Of a stretch of 64,000 nt of DNA, positions 46,594 through 54,157 are shown piece by piece. The DNA is taken from positions 248,001 through 312,000 of the forward strand of contig NZ_CCAT010000083.1 of the NCBI RefSeq assembly GCF_000612845.1. Reading direction: 5' to 3'. This stretch comes from Clostridium ihumii AP5. GTDB taxonomy: Bacteria > Bacillota > Clostridia > Clostridiales > Clostridiaceae. Position 1 is the stretch's first letter, and every line of letters begins with the position of its first letter. The position numbers and the translations under genes were made by a program. The notes beneath the pieces are model-generated. The model saw nothing but the letters and a program-made list of their open reading frames with translations. It did no database searches and was not told the DNA's origin.

Positions 46594-47610
46594 ATGAAAA
46601 TGAAAGATGTAAAATTAAATGCAAGACAAAACTTAAATGAGAGTTGTAAAGTTTGTAGAGCATGTAATGGAATTGCATGTGCAGGGGAAGTACCAGGTAT
46701 GGGTGGAAAAGGTACAGGTGAAGCGTTTAAGGCAAATTTTGATGCATTAAATAATATAAAATTAAATATGAGAGTTATGCATGATGCTAAAAATCCGAAT
46801 ATTGAAACAGAATTATTTGGAAGAAAAATGGATATACCAGTATTTGCAGCACCAGTAACAGGCACTACTTTAAATATGGGTGGTAAATTTACAGAAGAAG
46901 AATATATAACATGGGTTATAGAGGGTTGTTTAAATGCAGGGATATATCCAATGGTAGGCGATACAGCTGTAGATGCATTTTTAATGACTAACTTAGAAGT
47001 CTTAAAAAAACATGATGGAAATGGAATTGTTTTTATAAAACCTTGGGAAAATAAAAATGTAATTGAAAAAATAAAATTGGCAGAAGAAGCAGGAGCCTTT
47101 GCTATAGGTGTAGATATTGATGCCTGTGGATTAATAACATTAGCATTACATGGAAAACCGGTTATGCCAAAAGGTATAGAAGAAATAAAAGAACTAGTAC
47201 AAAGCACTAAATTACCATTTATATTAAAAGGAATAATGACTGTTGATGAAGCTATTCTTGCAGTGGAAGCAGGTGTAGATGCAATAGTTGTTTCTAATCA
47301 TGGTGGAAGAGTGTTAGATCAAACTCCAGGAACAGCAGAAGTTTTACCGAAAATAGCCAAAGCTGTAAAAGGAAAAACTAAAATCTTAGTAGATGGTGGA
47401 GTGAGAAGCGGAGTAGATATATTAAAAATGTTAGCATTAGGTGCTGATGGTGTTCTTATTGGAAGACCATTTGTAACAGCATCATTTGGTGGACAAAGTG
47501 AAGGTGTTAAAGCATATATAGAAGAATTAAAAGGCGATTTAAAATCAGCAATGGTTCTTACAGGATGTAATAGTATAAAAGATATAAATGATAGAATAAT
47601 ATATAAATAA
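46594..47610 (+). CDS. FMN-dependent alpha-hydroxy-acid oxidase/dehydrogenase-like protein with N-terminal Cys cluster
   Basis: 338 residues, TIM-barrel FMN family of L-lactate oxidase and isopentenyl-diphosphate isomerase type 2. FMN/substrate motifs are PVFAAPVTGT, FIKPW, FILKGIMTVDEA (FMN-binding Lys), VVSNHGGRVLDQTPG (catalytic His) and ILVDGGVRSGVDILKMLALGADGVLIGRPF. The N-terminus carries C18-x2-C21-x2-C24-x4-C29 (in SCKVCRACNGIACAGEVPGMGG), not part of the classical barrel and suggestive of a metal or Fe-S site. The N-terminal half is shortened compared with lactate oxidase. The substrate cannot be assigned. ATG 46594 is in operon position with the DUF523 gene. Confidence 0.85.
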   Translation: MKMKDVKLNARQNLNESCKVCRACNGIACAGEVPGMGGKGTGEAFKANFDALNNIKLNMRVMHDAKNPNIETELFGRKMDIPVFAAPVTGTTLNMGGKFTEEEYITWVIEGCLNAGIYPMVGDTAVDAFLMTNLEVLKKHDGNGIVFIKPWENKNVIEKIKLAEEAGAFAIGVDIDACGLITLALHGKPVMPKGIEEIKELVQSTKLPFILKGIMTVDEAILAVEAGVDAIVVSNHGGRVLDQTPGTAEVLPKIAKAVKGKTKILVDGGVRSGVDILKMLALGADGVLIGRPFVTASFGGQSEGVKAYIEELKGDLKSAMVLTGCNSIKDINDRIIYK

Positions 47611-47629
47611 TAAAGTAAAAATATAGTTT

Positions 47630-47686
47630 AAAACTGGAATTCTGTTTCATTAGAAAATTAAAATGAAATTGAATTTCAGTTTTTTT
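47630..47686 (+). terminator. Terminator after the FMN-enzyme gene
   Basis: Imperfect inverted repeat (47630-47651 / 47662-47683) with outer stem AAAACTG/CAGTTTT and inner TTTCATT/AATGAAA, followed by eight T. Confidence 0.8.
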
Positions 47687-47773
47687 TATTGTTAATAGAT
47701 TTAATTTGCTTATTTGAAAAGATAAATTTATAAAAAATAATGTAATATTAAGTGTATATTTTAGCTGTTAAAA

Positions 47774-47801
47774 TTGACAAGTAAAGCTGAATAGGTATAC
47801 T
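47774..47801 (+). promoter_or_regulatory. Promoter upstream of ptb
   Basis: TTGACA (47774-47779), 16-base spacer, TATACT (47796-47801). The leader to ptb would be about 150 bases, AT-rich, with no recognised riboswitch. Confidence 0.7.
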
Positions 47802-47958
47802 TAAATTAGGAATATTTTCACAAAATTAACATTATATTAAATAAGTAATATTTCATTATTTAAGACATTAATTAAAAATAAAGAATAGGATACTAAAGAA
47901 AATTGTTTGAATTTTCAAAAGTGTAAATTAATTTAAACGTAATATTGGAGGGAGACTT

Positions 47959-48855
47959 ATGGTTAAAACTTTAGATGAGGTTATTATTAAAGCTAAAAGT
48001 GGTTCAAAAAAAACTTTAGCAGTTGCAGTTGCACAAGATGAGGTTGTTTTAAGTGCTGTAAATGAAGCTGTAGAAGATGGTATTATAAATGCTGTTTTAG
48101 TAGGAGATAAATCTAAAATTGAAATTATTGCAGGAAAAATAAATTTAGATTTAAGTAAATTTAGAATAATAGATGAGTCTAATATTAAAGTAGCTGCAGC
48201 AGTAGCTGTAAAATTAGTAGTAGATGGAGAAGCAGATTTTATTATGAAAGGAATGCTTGGAACAGCAGACTTATTAAGAGCTGTGTTAAATAAAGAATGT
48301 GGATTAAAAACTAATAATTTATTATCCCATGTCATGATTTATGATGTTCCAAACTATCACAAATTAATATTTTTAACAGATGGTGGAATGGTAACATATC
48401 CAGAATTGAAAGATAAGATAGGAATAATTAATAATGCTGTAAAATTGGCAAATGTATTAGATATAGAATGTCCTAAAGTTGCACCTATATGTGCAGTTGA
48501 AGTTGTCAATCCAAATATGCAAGCAACTTTAGATGCAGCAGCATTAACAACTATGAATAAAAGGGGTCAAATTAAAGGTTGTATAATAGATGGACCATTA
48601 GGACTTGACAACGCAATTAGCAAAGAAGCAGCGGAGCATAAAGGCATAGTTAGTGATGTTGCTGGTGATGCAGACATATTATTAGTTCCAAGCATAGAAG
48701 CTGGAAATTTTTTAGGGAAATCACTTACTTATTTTGCTAAGAGCGAAAGTGCAGGAGTTATTTTAGGAGCAAAATGTCCTGTAGTTTTAGTTTCAAGAGC
48801 AGATACTGCAAAATCAAAATTATATTCAATAGCATTAGGGGCAACATTAGTTTAG
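47959..48855 (+). CDS. ptb: Phosphate butyryltransferase-like phosphate acyltransferase
   Basis: 298 residues, the length of clostridial Ptb. Family segments are AQDEVVLSAVNEAVEDGIINAVLVGD, DFIMKGMLGTADLLRAVLNKE, the LSHVMIYDVP strand, CAVEVVNPNMQATLDAAAL, IIDGPLGLDNAIS, DVAGDADILLVPSIEAGNFLGKSL and the C-terminal CPVVLVSRADTAKSK. Ptb converts acyl-CoA and phosphate to acyl phosphate. Usually buk (butyrate kinase) follows; here the next genes are iorAB. This suggests aryl- or branched-chain acyl-CoA from amino-acid catabolism as possible substrates, an inference from context only. GGAGGGAG precedes ATG 47959. Confidence 0.9.
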   Translation: MVKTLDEVIIKAKSGSKKTLAVAVAQDEVVLSAVNEAVEDGIINAVLVGDKSKIEIIAGKINLDLSKFRIIDESNIKVAAAVAVKLVVDGEADFIMKGMLGTADLLRAVLNKECGLKTNNLLSHVMIYDVPNYHKLIFLTDGGMVTYPELKDKIGIINNAVKLANVLDIECPKVAPICAVEVVNPNMQATLDAAALTTMNKRGQIKGCIIDGPLGLDNAISKEAAEHKGIVSDVAGDADILLVPSIEAGNFLGKSLTYFAKSESAGVILGAKCPVVLVSRADTAKSKLYSIALGATLV

Positions 48856-48872
48856 TAAAAATGTTATTTAAG

Positions 48873-48900
48873 GACATGTTTAAAATATTTTGAACATGCC
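48873..48900 (+). terminator. Stem-loop between ptb and iorA (no T-run)
   Basis: CATGTTTAAA (48875-48884) pairs with TTTGAACATG (48889-48898) including one G-U. It is followed by CCTAATTTATA and not a T-run, so partial termination or mRNA processing is more likely than a full stop. Confidence 0.5.
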
Positions 48901-48981
48901 TAATTTATAAATACTAGATAATAAATATATTAATTAAAGTTTATTATCTTTATATATGTGTAGGGATTTGGAGGAGAAGTT

Positions 48982-50748
48982 ATGAAAAAAGTTATTATGA
49001 CTGGAAATGAGGCAATAGCTAGAGGGGCATATGAAGCTGGATGCCATGTAGCATCAGCTTATCCAGGAACACCAAGTACAGAAATTTTAGAAAATTTCGC
49101 TAAATATGAAGGCGTTTATGCAGAATGGGCACCTAATGAAAAAGTAGGTCTTGAAGTATCATCAGGAGCTTCGATTGGTGGAGCAAGAGCATTATGTACA
49201 ATGAAACACGTTGGTTTAAACGTTGCAGCAGACCCATTATTTACAATGGCATATGAAGGGGTAAATGGAGGGCTAGTAGTTGTTACAGCAGATGACCCAG
49301 GAATGCATTCATCTCAAAATGAGCAAGATAACAGATATTATGCACCACATGCAAAGGTTGCATTAGTAGAACCATCTGATTCACAAGAATGTATAGATTA
49401 TATGAAAGAAGCTTATGAGATAAGTGAAAAATATGACACTGTTGTATTATTTAGAGTAACAACAAGAGTATGTCATTCTAAATCAATAGTAGAGTTAAAT
49501 GATAGAAAAGATGTGGAAGTAAAACCATATGAAAAAAATGTGAAGAAATATATAATGACACCAGCAAATTCAAAAGCAAAACATTATGAAGTAGAAGAAA
49601 GACTAGAAAAGCTAAGACAATACTCAAATAATTGCAAATTAAATAGAATAGAAATGGGAGATACTAAAATTGGTATAATAACTAATGGTGTATCTTATCA
49701 GTATTGTAAAGAAGTTTTTGGGGATAGTGCATCTTATTTAAAGATAGGATTTAGTTATCCACTTCCAGATGAAATGATAAAAGATTTTGCAGCCAAAGTA
49801 GATAAATTATATGTAATAGAAGAAAATGATCCATATATAGAAACAGTTGTAAAAGCATTAGGTATAAAATGCACAGGAAAAGAAATAATTCCGATTTGTG
49901 AAGAATTAAATCCAACTATTATAAGAAAAGCAATATTAAAAGAGGAACCAGTAATAAAATATCATTCAGATGTGAGACCGCCATCAAGACCACCAGTTTT
50001 ATGTCCAGGATGTCCTCATAGAGGAATATTTTATGCAGTATCAAAATATAAAGATGTAATATCTACTAGTGATATTGGATGTTATACATTAGGTATGAAT
50101 CCACCGTTAAATGTAGGCGATACAGTAATTTGTATGGGTGCATCTATATCAGGTGGAATAGGAATAGAGAGAGCATCTATAGTTGCAAAACGAGAAGGAA
50201 AAAAGGTATTTGCATTCATTGGTGATTCAACGTTCTTCCATTCAGGTGTAACTGGACTTATAAATTCAGTTTATAATAATACACCAATTGTAACTGTGAT
50301 TTTAGATAATAGAATTACAGGAATGACAGGACATCAAGAAAATCCAGGAACAGGTAAAACACTTCAAAACAAACCAGCACCGATGGTAGACATTGAAGCA
50401 TTAGCAATATCTTGTGGAATAAGAAAAGAAAATATAAGAGTTGTAGATCCATATAAACTAGAAGAAACTGAAAAAGCAGTTAAAGAAGCACATGAAAGTA
50501 CTGAACCATTTGTAATAATAACTAAGCAACCATGTGCACTTATAAAAGAAGTTGCAAAAAGAAGAGCAAAATTAAGTTGTAAAGTAAATGAAGAAAAATG
50601 TAAGAAATGTAAGATGTGCTTAAAAACAGGATGTCCAGCATTAAAAATGCAAAATGGTGTGGTATCTATAGATGAATCTATGTGTAATGGATGTGAGTTA
50701 TGTAAACAAGTATGTCCATTTGAAGCTATAGAAAAGGTTGGTGAATAA
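48982..50748 (+). CDS. iorA: Indolepyruvate:ferredoxin oxidoreductase alpha subunit
   Basis: 588 residues. The N-terminal pyruvate-oxidoreductase domain has GNEAIARGAYEAGCHVASAYPGTPSTE. The TPP-binding domain has PPVLCPGCPHRG, TSDIGCYTLG, CMGASISGGIG and FIGDSTFFHSG. The C-terminal ferredoxin domain carries two [4Fe-4S]-type Cys sets (CKKCKMCLKTGCPA and CNGCELCKQVCPF, about 533-582). It decarboxylates aryl-2-oxo acids such as indolepyruvate to aryl-acyl-CoA and reduces ferredoxin, in the cytoplasm of anaerobes. GGAGGAG precedes ATG 48982. iorB starts 2 bases after its stop. Confidence 0.95.
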   Translation: MKKVIMTGNEAIARGAYEAGCHVASAYPGTPSTEILENFAKYEGVYAEWAPNEKVGLEVSSGASIGGARALCTMKHVGLNVAADPLFTMAYEGVNGGLVVVTADDPGMHSSQNEQDNRYYAPHAKVALVEPSDSQECIDYMKEAYEISEKYDTVVLFRVTTRVCHSKSIVELNDRKDVEVKPYEKNVKKYIMTPANSKAKHYEVEERLEKLRQYSNNCKLNRIEMGDTKIGIITNGVSYQYCKEVFGDSASYLKIGFSYPLPDEMIKDFAAKVDKLYVIEENDPYIETVVKALGIKCTGKEIIPICEELNPTIIRKAILKEEPVIKYHSDVRPPSRPPVLCPGCPHRGIFYAVSKYKDVISTSDIGCYTLGMNPPLNVGDTVICMGASISGGIGIERASIVAKREGKKVFAFIGDSTFFHSGVTGLINSVYNNTPIVTVILDNRITGMTGHQENPGTGKTLQNKPAPMVDIEALAISCGIRKENIRVVDPYKLEETEKAVKEAHESTEPFVIITKQPCALIKEVAKRRAKLSCKVNEEKCKKCKMCLKTGCPALKMQNGVVSIDESMCNGCELCKQVCPFEAIEKVGE

Positions 50749-50750
50749 TA

Positions 50751-51326
50751 ATGAAGGAAGTAAAGAGTATATTATTTATAGGTGTAGGTGGACAAGGTAC
50801 AATACTTGCATCTAAAATATTAACAGAAGGGTTATTAAGAAATGGATATGATGTAAAAATGTCAGAAGTCCATGGAATGGCACAAAGAGGTGGAAGTGTT
50901 ACAACACAAGTTAGATTTGGTGAAAAAGTTTATTCACCACTTATAGAAGATGGAAAAGCAGATGTTATAGTTTCTTTTGAAAAAAGTGAAGCATTAAGAG
51001 CATTACCATTTTTAAAAGAAGGTGGATATTTAGTAGTTAATGACTACGAAATTCATCCAGTTCCAGTATTAATAGGTGCAGAGAAATATCCAGATGGAGT
51101 TATAGAAGCTTTAAGGAGTGAAGTTGAAAATATAGTAGTATTAAATGCAGCTAAAATAGCAGAAGATTTAGGTACAATAAAAGCTCAAAATGTTGTACTT
51201 TTAGGAGCTCTTTTAAAAGCTTTAGATTTAAAAGAAATAAATTGGGAAGAAGTAGTAACTTCATTAGTACCTGAAAAGGCTATAGAATTAAATAAAAAAG
51301 CATTAAAGGCAGGAATGGAAGTTTAA
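50751..51326 (+). CDS. iorB: Indolepyruvate:ferredoxin oxidoreductase beta subunit
   Basis: 191 residues, the gamma-type domain of 2-oxoacid oxidoreductases. It starts ILFIGVGGQGTILASKILTEGLL, with the VHGMAQRGGSVTTQVRFG block and the C-terminal LVPEKAIELNKKALKAG. It completes the IorAB enzyme. With only 2 bases between the iorA stop and its ATG, translation is coupled. A terminator follows. Confidence 0.95.
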   Translation: MKEVKSILFIGVGGQGTILASKILTEGLLRNGYDVKMSEVHGMAQRGGSVTTQVRFGEKVYSPLIEDGKADVIVSFEKSEALRALPFLKEGGYLVVNDYEIHPVPVLIGAEKYPDGVIEALRSEVENIVVLNAAKIAEDLGTIKAQNVVLLGALLKALDLKEINWEEVVTSLVPEKAIELNKKALKAGMEV

Positions 51327-51342
51327 AAATATATAATTTATA

Positions 51343-51380
51343 AGAAGATTGTCTTATTAAAAAAGGACAATCTTTTTTTA
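51343..51380 (+). terminator. Terminator after iorB
   Basis: Stem built on AAGATTGTC and GACAATCTT (about 51345-51353 / 51366-51374) with A/T extension, then seven T. Confidence 0.85.
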
Positions 51381-51408
51381 TACATATTAATAAAATTTAA
51401 TTTAATTA

Positions 51409-51436
51409 TTGGAATTTTAAAAAAATTTGATATAAT
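51409..51436 (+). promoter_or_regulatory. Promoter of the 278-residue helical protein gene
   Basis: TTGGAA (51409-51414), 16-base spacer, TATAAT (51431-51436) with TG one base upstream (extended -10). Confidence 0.65.
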
Positions 51437-51529
51437 GTATTTATATTTTAAACATAATACATATGATATAGAGTTTGAGATTTTATGTAAATAGTGAAAT
51501 ATATTAGATAATTAATAAGGAGGGGTTTT

Positions 51530-52366
51530 ATGGCAGCACTATATGAGTCACCATCAAAGCAATTGGAGGATAAGTTAAAAAAATATAAAAAAGCAATGGA
51601 AAAAATTTATGTATCTAAGCCTATTGAATTATATAATAAGTTATATAGAGAAGTAATTTTTGAAAAAGGAGGATTAAATGTATTTAGTACTTCTCCACAA
51701 AATTACATGTATGTGGATGAAAATGATGATATCATAGAAGATAAAATTTTTTGTGAAAGATTAGCAAGGATATTTTATTATATGGATATATATTTAAATG
51801 AAGAAAAGGGCAGTGTCTTAGCAGCTCTTCAGGATGAAGATGATACAAATAGAGATAAGCATGATTATAAAAGTGTTTTAGAGGGATTAGAACTTTTAAA
51901 AAATAAAAATAAAGAAGATGTAGAAAAGGTAAGATATGTTATAGAAAGATTACCAAAACTTAGAGAAAAGACTAATGAAAAATTGAAGATATTAAAAGAG
52001 CAAATAGAAATTGAAAAAGAAAAAAATAAGTATTTCAATGAAAAAATGATAGAAGTACTATATCCATACTATAGAAATGTTATGGAAATAAATTATGAAA
52101 AAATATTACTTATAGGGAAAGCTAAAGACAATTATGTTGAACTTAAAAAAAATGCAGATAAAAAAAGAAGAACTAACAATTTATTATTTAACACAAGACA
52201 TACAGAGAAGCTTATGAGAACACATTATGTATTAGGATATTACAGTAACTTACTAAGATCTTATGGAAATGTGTTAGATATGAATTATAATCAATACATC
52301 AGAACACTGGATAATGCAGGATTTAGAATGGCAAAAAATAAGATGGCATCTCTTAGAAATGCTTAA
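51530..52366 (+). CDS. Uncharacterised helical/coiled-coil protein
   Basis: 278 residues; I do not recognise a family. It is almost entirely predicted helical: charged helix 10-45 (LEDKLKKYKKAMEKIYVSKPIELYNKLYREVIF), a short acidic loop (YVDENDDIIED), a Glu/Lys-rich coiled coil at about 120-175 (LEGLELLKNKNKEDVEKVRYVIERL ... LKEQIEIEKEKNKY), and a C-terminal Tyr/Asn-rich helical part (MRTHYVLGYYSNLLRSYGNVLDMNYNQYIRTLDNAG). No signal peptide, membrane segment or Cys. It has its own promoter and a strong ribosome site (AAGGAGGGG), so it is a real gene. It precedes a polysaccharide region but may be unrelated to it. It could be a structural or scaffold protein. Confidence 0.7.
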   Translation: MAALYESPSKQLEDKLKKYKKAMEKIYVSKPIELYNKLYREVIFEKGGLNVFSTSPQNYMYVDENDDIIEDKIFCERLARIFYYMDIYLNEEKGSVLAALQDEDDTNRDKHDYKSVLEGLELLKNKNKEDVEKVRYVIERLPKLREKTNEKLKILKEQIEIEKEKNKYFNEKMIEVLYPYYRNVMEINYEKILLIGKAKDNYVELKKNADKKRRTNNLLFNTRHTEKLMRTHYVLGYYSNLLRSYGNVLDMNYNQYIRTLDNAGFRMAKNKMASLRNA

Positions 52367-52393
52367 AATAAATATAATATATTAATAATGTTA

Positions 52394-52435
52394 AGAATTA
52401 GAATCTATTAAGAAAAGTTAATAGGTTTTAATTCT
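52394..52435 (+). terminator. Weak stem-loop after the helical-protein gene
   Basis: Imperfect 18-bp inverted repeat (52394-52411 / 52418-52435, several G-U or mismatched pairs), followed by TTGTAATTTTT. Possible terminator. Confidence 0.5.
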
Positions 52436-52461
52436 TTGTAATTTTTAAAAGAAAATTGTAG

Positions 52462-52489
52462 TTGACACTAATTAAAACATATATATAAT
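52462..52489 (+). promoter_or_regulatory. Promoter of the flippase gene
   Basis: TTGACA (52462-52467), 16-base spacer, TATAAT (52484-52489); both boxes are consensus. Confidence 0.8.
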
Positions 52490-52529
52490 AAAGATTATGT
52501 TTTAATTATTTTAAAGAAGGGTAAATGAT

Positions 52530-53990
52530 ATGAGTAATAAAAGTTTATTAAATAAGTTTTTGTCATTTTCTATTGGGAGTTGGGTAACTTTTATAATAGG
52601 TATATTTAGTGCACCTATTGTAACTAGAATGTTTAATCCAGAGCAATATGGTATATATTCAAATTTTGAATTATATTGTACTTTGGCTATGATTATAATA
52701 ATGTTTGGAATAGATCAATCATTTGTAAGATTTTTTTATGTTGAAGAAGAGCAAGATAGAAAAAGATTATTATTTAGATGCTTAAAAGTACCAATAATAA
52801 CCAATATTGTATTGGTCATTATAATTATACTTTTTAGAGAACAAATATCTAATTTTTTATTTGAACAATATAGTGTAAAATTGATGTTTATATTTATACT
52901 ACATATATCGTTTTTAATAATTAATAGATTTGCACTATTAGTGGTTAGAATGCAACAAAAGTCAAAAACATATTCACTATTAGTTGTAATGAATAAAGTA
53001 TTTTATTTGCTTATGATATTTGTTACAGCAATTTTCTTTAAAAACAACTATATATCATTGGTATTAGCATTACTTGTATCCAATATAGCAGTAACTATAT
53101 TGGCTATAGTATGTGAAAAAGGATATTGGAATATATTTAAAAAAGATACTTTAAATAGTACTATTAAAACAAGTACTAAAGAAATTTTTACTTATGGTGC
53201 ACCTCTTGTTATAACTGGTGCTATACATTATATATTTCAGTCTGCAGATAAAATTGCAATTAAATATTTTTGTGGAGCAACAGAACTAGGAATATATAGT
53301 GGAGCTGCAAAAATAGTAGCATTACTGACTATTCTGCAAGGATGTTTTACTACATTCTGGGTTCCAGTAGCTTTTGAAAGATATGAAAAAGATCCGAATG
53401 ATACTAAGTTCTTTGAAAAAGTAAACTTAATTGTTACAATAGCAATGTTTTTCTGTGCAATAGGATTAATATTATTTAGAGATGTATTAATACTATTTTT
53501 AGGAAAGCAATATAAGCCAGCTATGTTTATAATTCCGTTTTTAAGTTTTATGCCTATAATGTACACTGTTTCAGAAACTACAGTATTAGGTATTAATTTT
53601 AAAAAGGAACAAAAGAAACATATATATATATCAGTTATATCTTGTGCAGTTAATATAATAGGAAACTTTTTATTAGTTCCTAAGTTAGGAGCTGTAGGAG
53701 CTGGTATATCTACTGGATTATCTTATATAGTATTTTTCTCAATGAGAACATATATATCTCAAAAATACTTTAAGGTAAACTATCATTTGAAAAAGTTTTA
53801 TATTATGACATTTTCATTATGTATTTATACTTTTTATGCTACATTTTATAATTTTGGATTGATGTATATAATATTAGGCATTTTAGAATTTGTTATATTA
53901 TATGTATTATATAGAAAATACATAAATGATATCTTTATTTTAGGTAAAGAACTTATAACAAAAAAAATAAAAAATAAGAAAACTATATAA
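52530..53990 (+). CDS. Oligosaccharide flippase (Wzx/MVF superfamily)
   Basis: 486 residues with about 12-14 membrane segments, starting with FLSFSIGSWVTFIIGIFSAPIVTRMFNPEQYGIYSNFELY, the usual opening of Polysacc_synt (Wzx-like) flippases. Further on come YGAPLVITGAIHYIFQSADKIAIKYFCGATELGIYSGAAKI and LVPKLGAVGAGISTGLSYIVFF. It would flip undecaprenyl-linked sugar units from the inner to the outer face of the membrane. AAGAAGGG precedes ATG 52530. No neighbouring polymerase (Wzy) is seen in the window. The substrate may be the diacetamido-uronic sugar encoded further right, by proximity. Confidence 0.88.
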   Translation: MSNKSLLNKFLSFSIGSWVTFIIGIFSAPIVTRMFNPEQYGIYSNFELYCTLAMIIIMFGIDQSFVRFFYVEEEQDRKRLLFRCLKVPIITNIVLVIIIILFREQISNFLFEQYSVKLMFIFILHISFLIINRFALLVVRMQQKSKTYSLLVVMNKVFYLLMIFVTAIFFKNNYISLVLALLVSNIAVTILAIVCEKGYWNIFKKDTLNSTIKTSTKEIFTYGAPLVITGAIHYIFQSADKIAIKYFCGATELGIYSGAAKIVALLTILQGCFTTFWVPVAFERYEKDPNDTKFFEKVNLIVTIAMFFCAIGLILFRDVLILFLGKQYKPAMFIIPFLSFMPIMYTVSETTVLGINFKKEQKKHIYISVISCAVNIIGNFLLVPKLGAVGAGISTGLSYIVFFSMRTYISQKYFKVNYHLKKFYIMTFSLCIYTFYATFYNFGLMYIILGILEFVILYVLYRKYINDIFILGKELITKKIKNKKTI

Positions 53991-53994
53991 AATG

Positions 53995-54040
53995 AAAAGA
54001 AGTGGATAAAATAAAAAATTCACTTCTTTTTATTTTTTAT
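53995..54040 (+). terminator. Terminator after the flippase gene
   Basis: 13-bp stem with a G-U pair (53995-54007 / 54018-54030), A-run before and T-rich tract after. Confidence 0.85.
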
Positions 54041-54157
54041 AAAATTTGATTTTATTTTGTAACTAATTTTGAACTAAATGTAATTAAAATAATATCTAGG
54101 AAAATATTATTTGAAATAATATTTTAATTAAGGTGGTATATTGAGGTGTATTAGATT

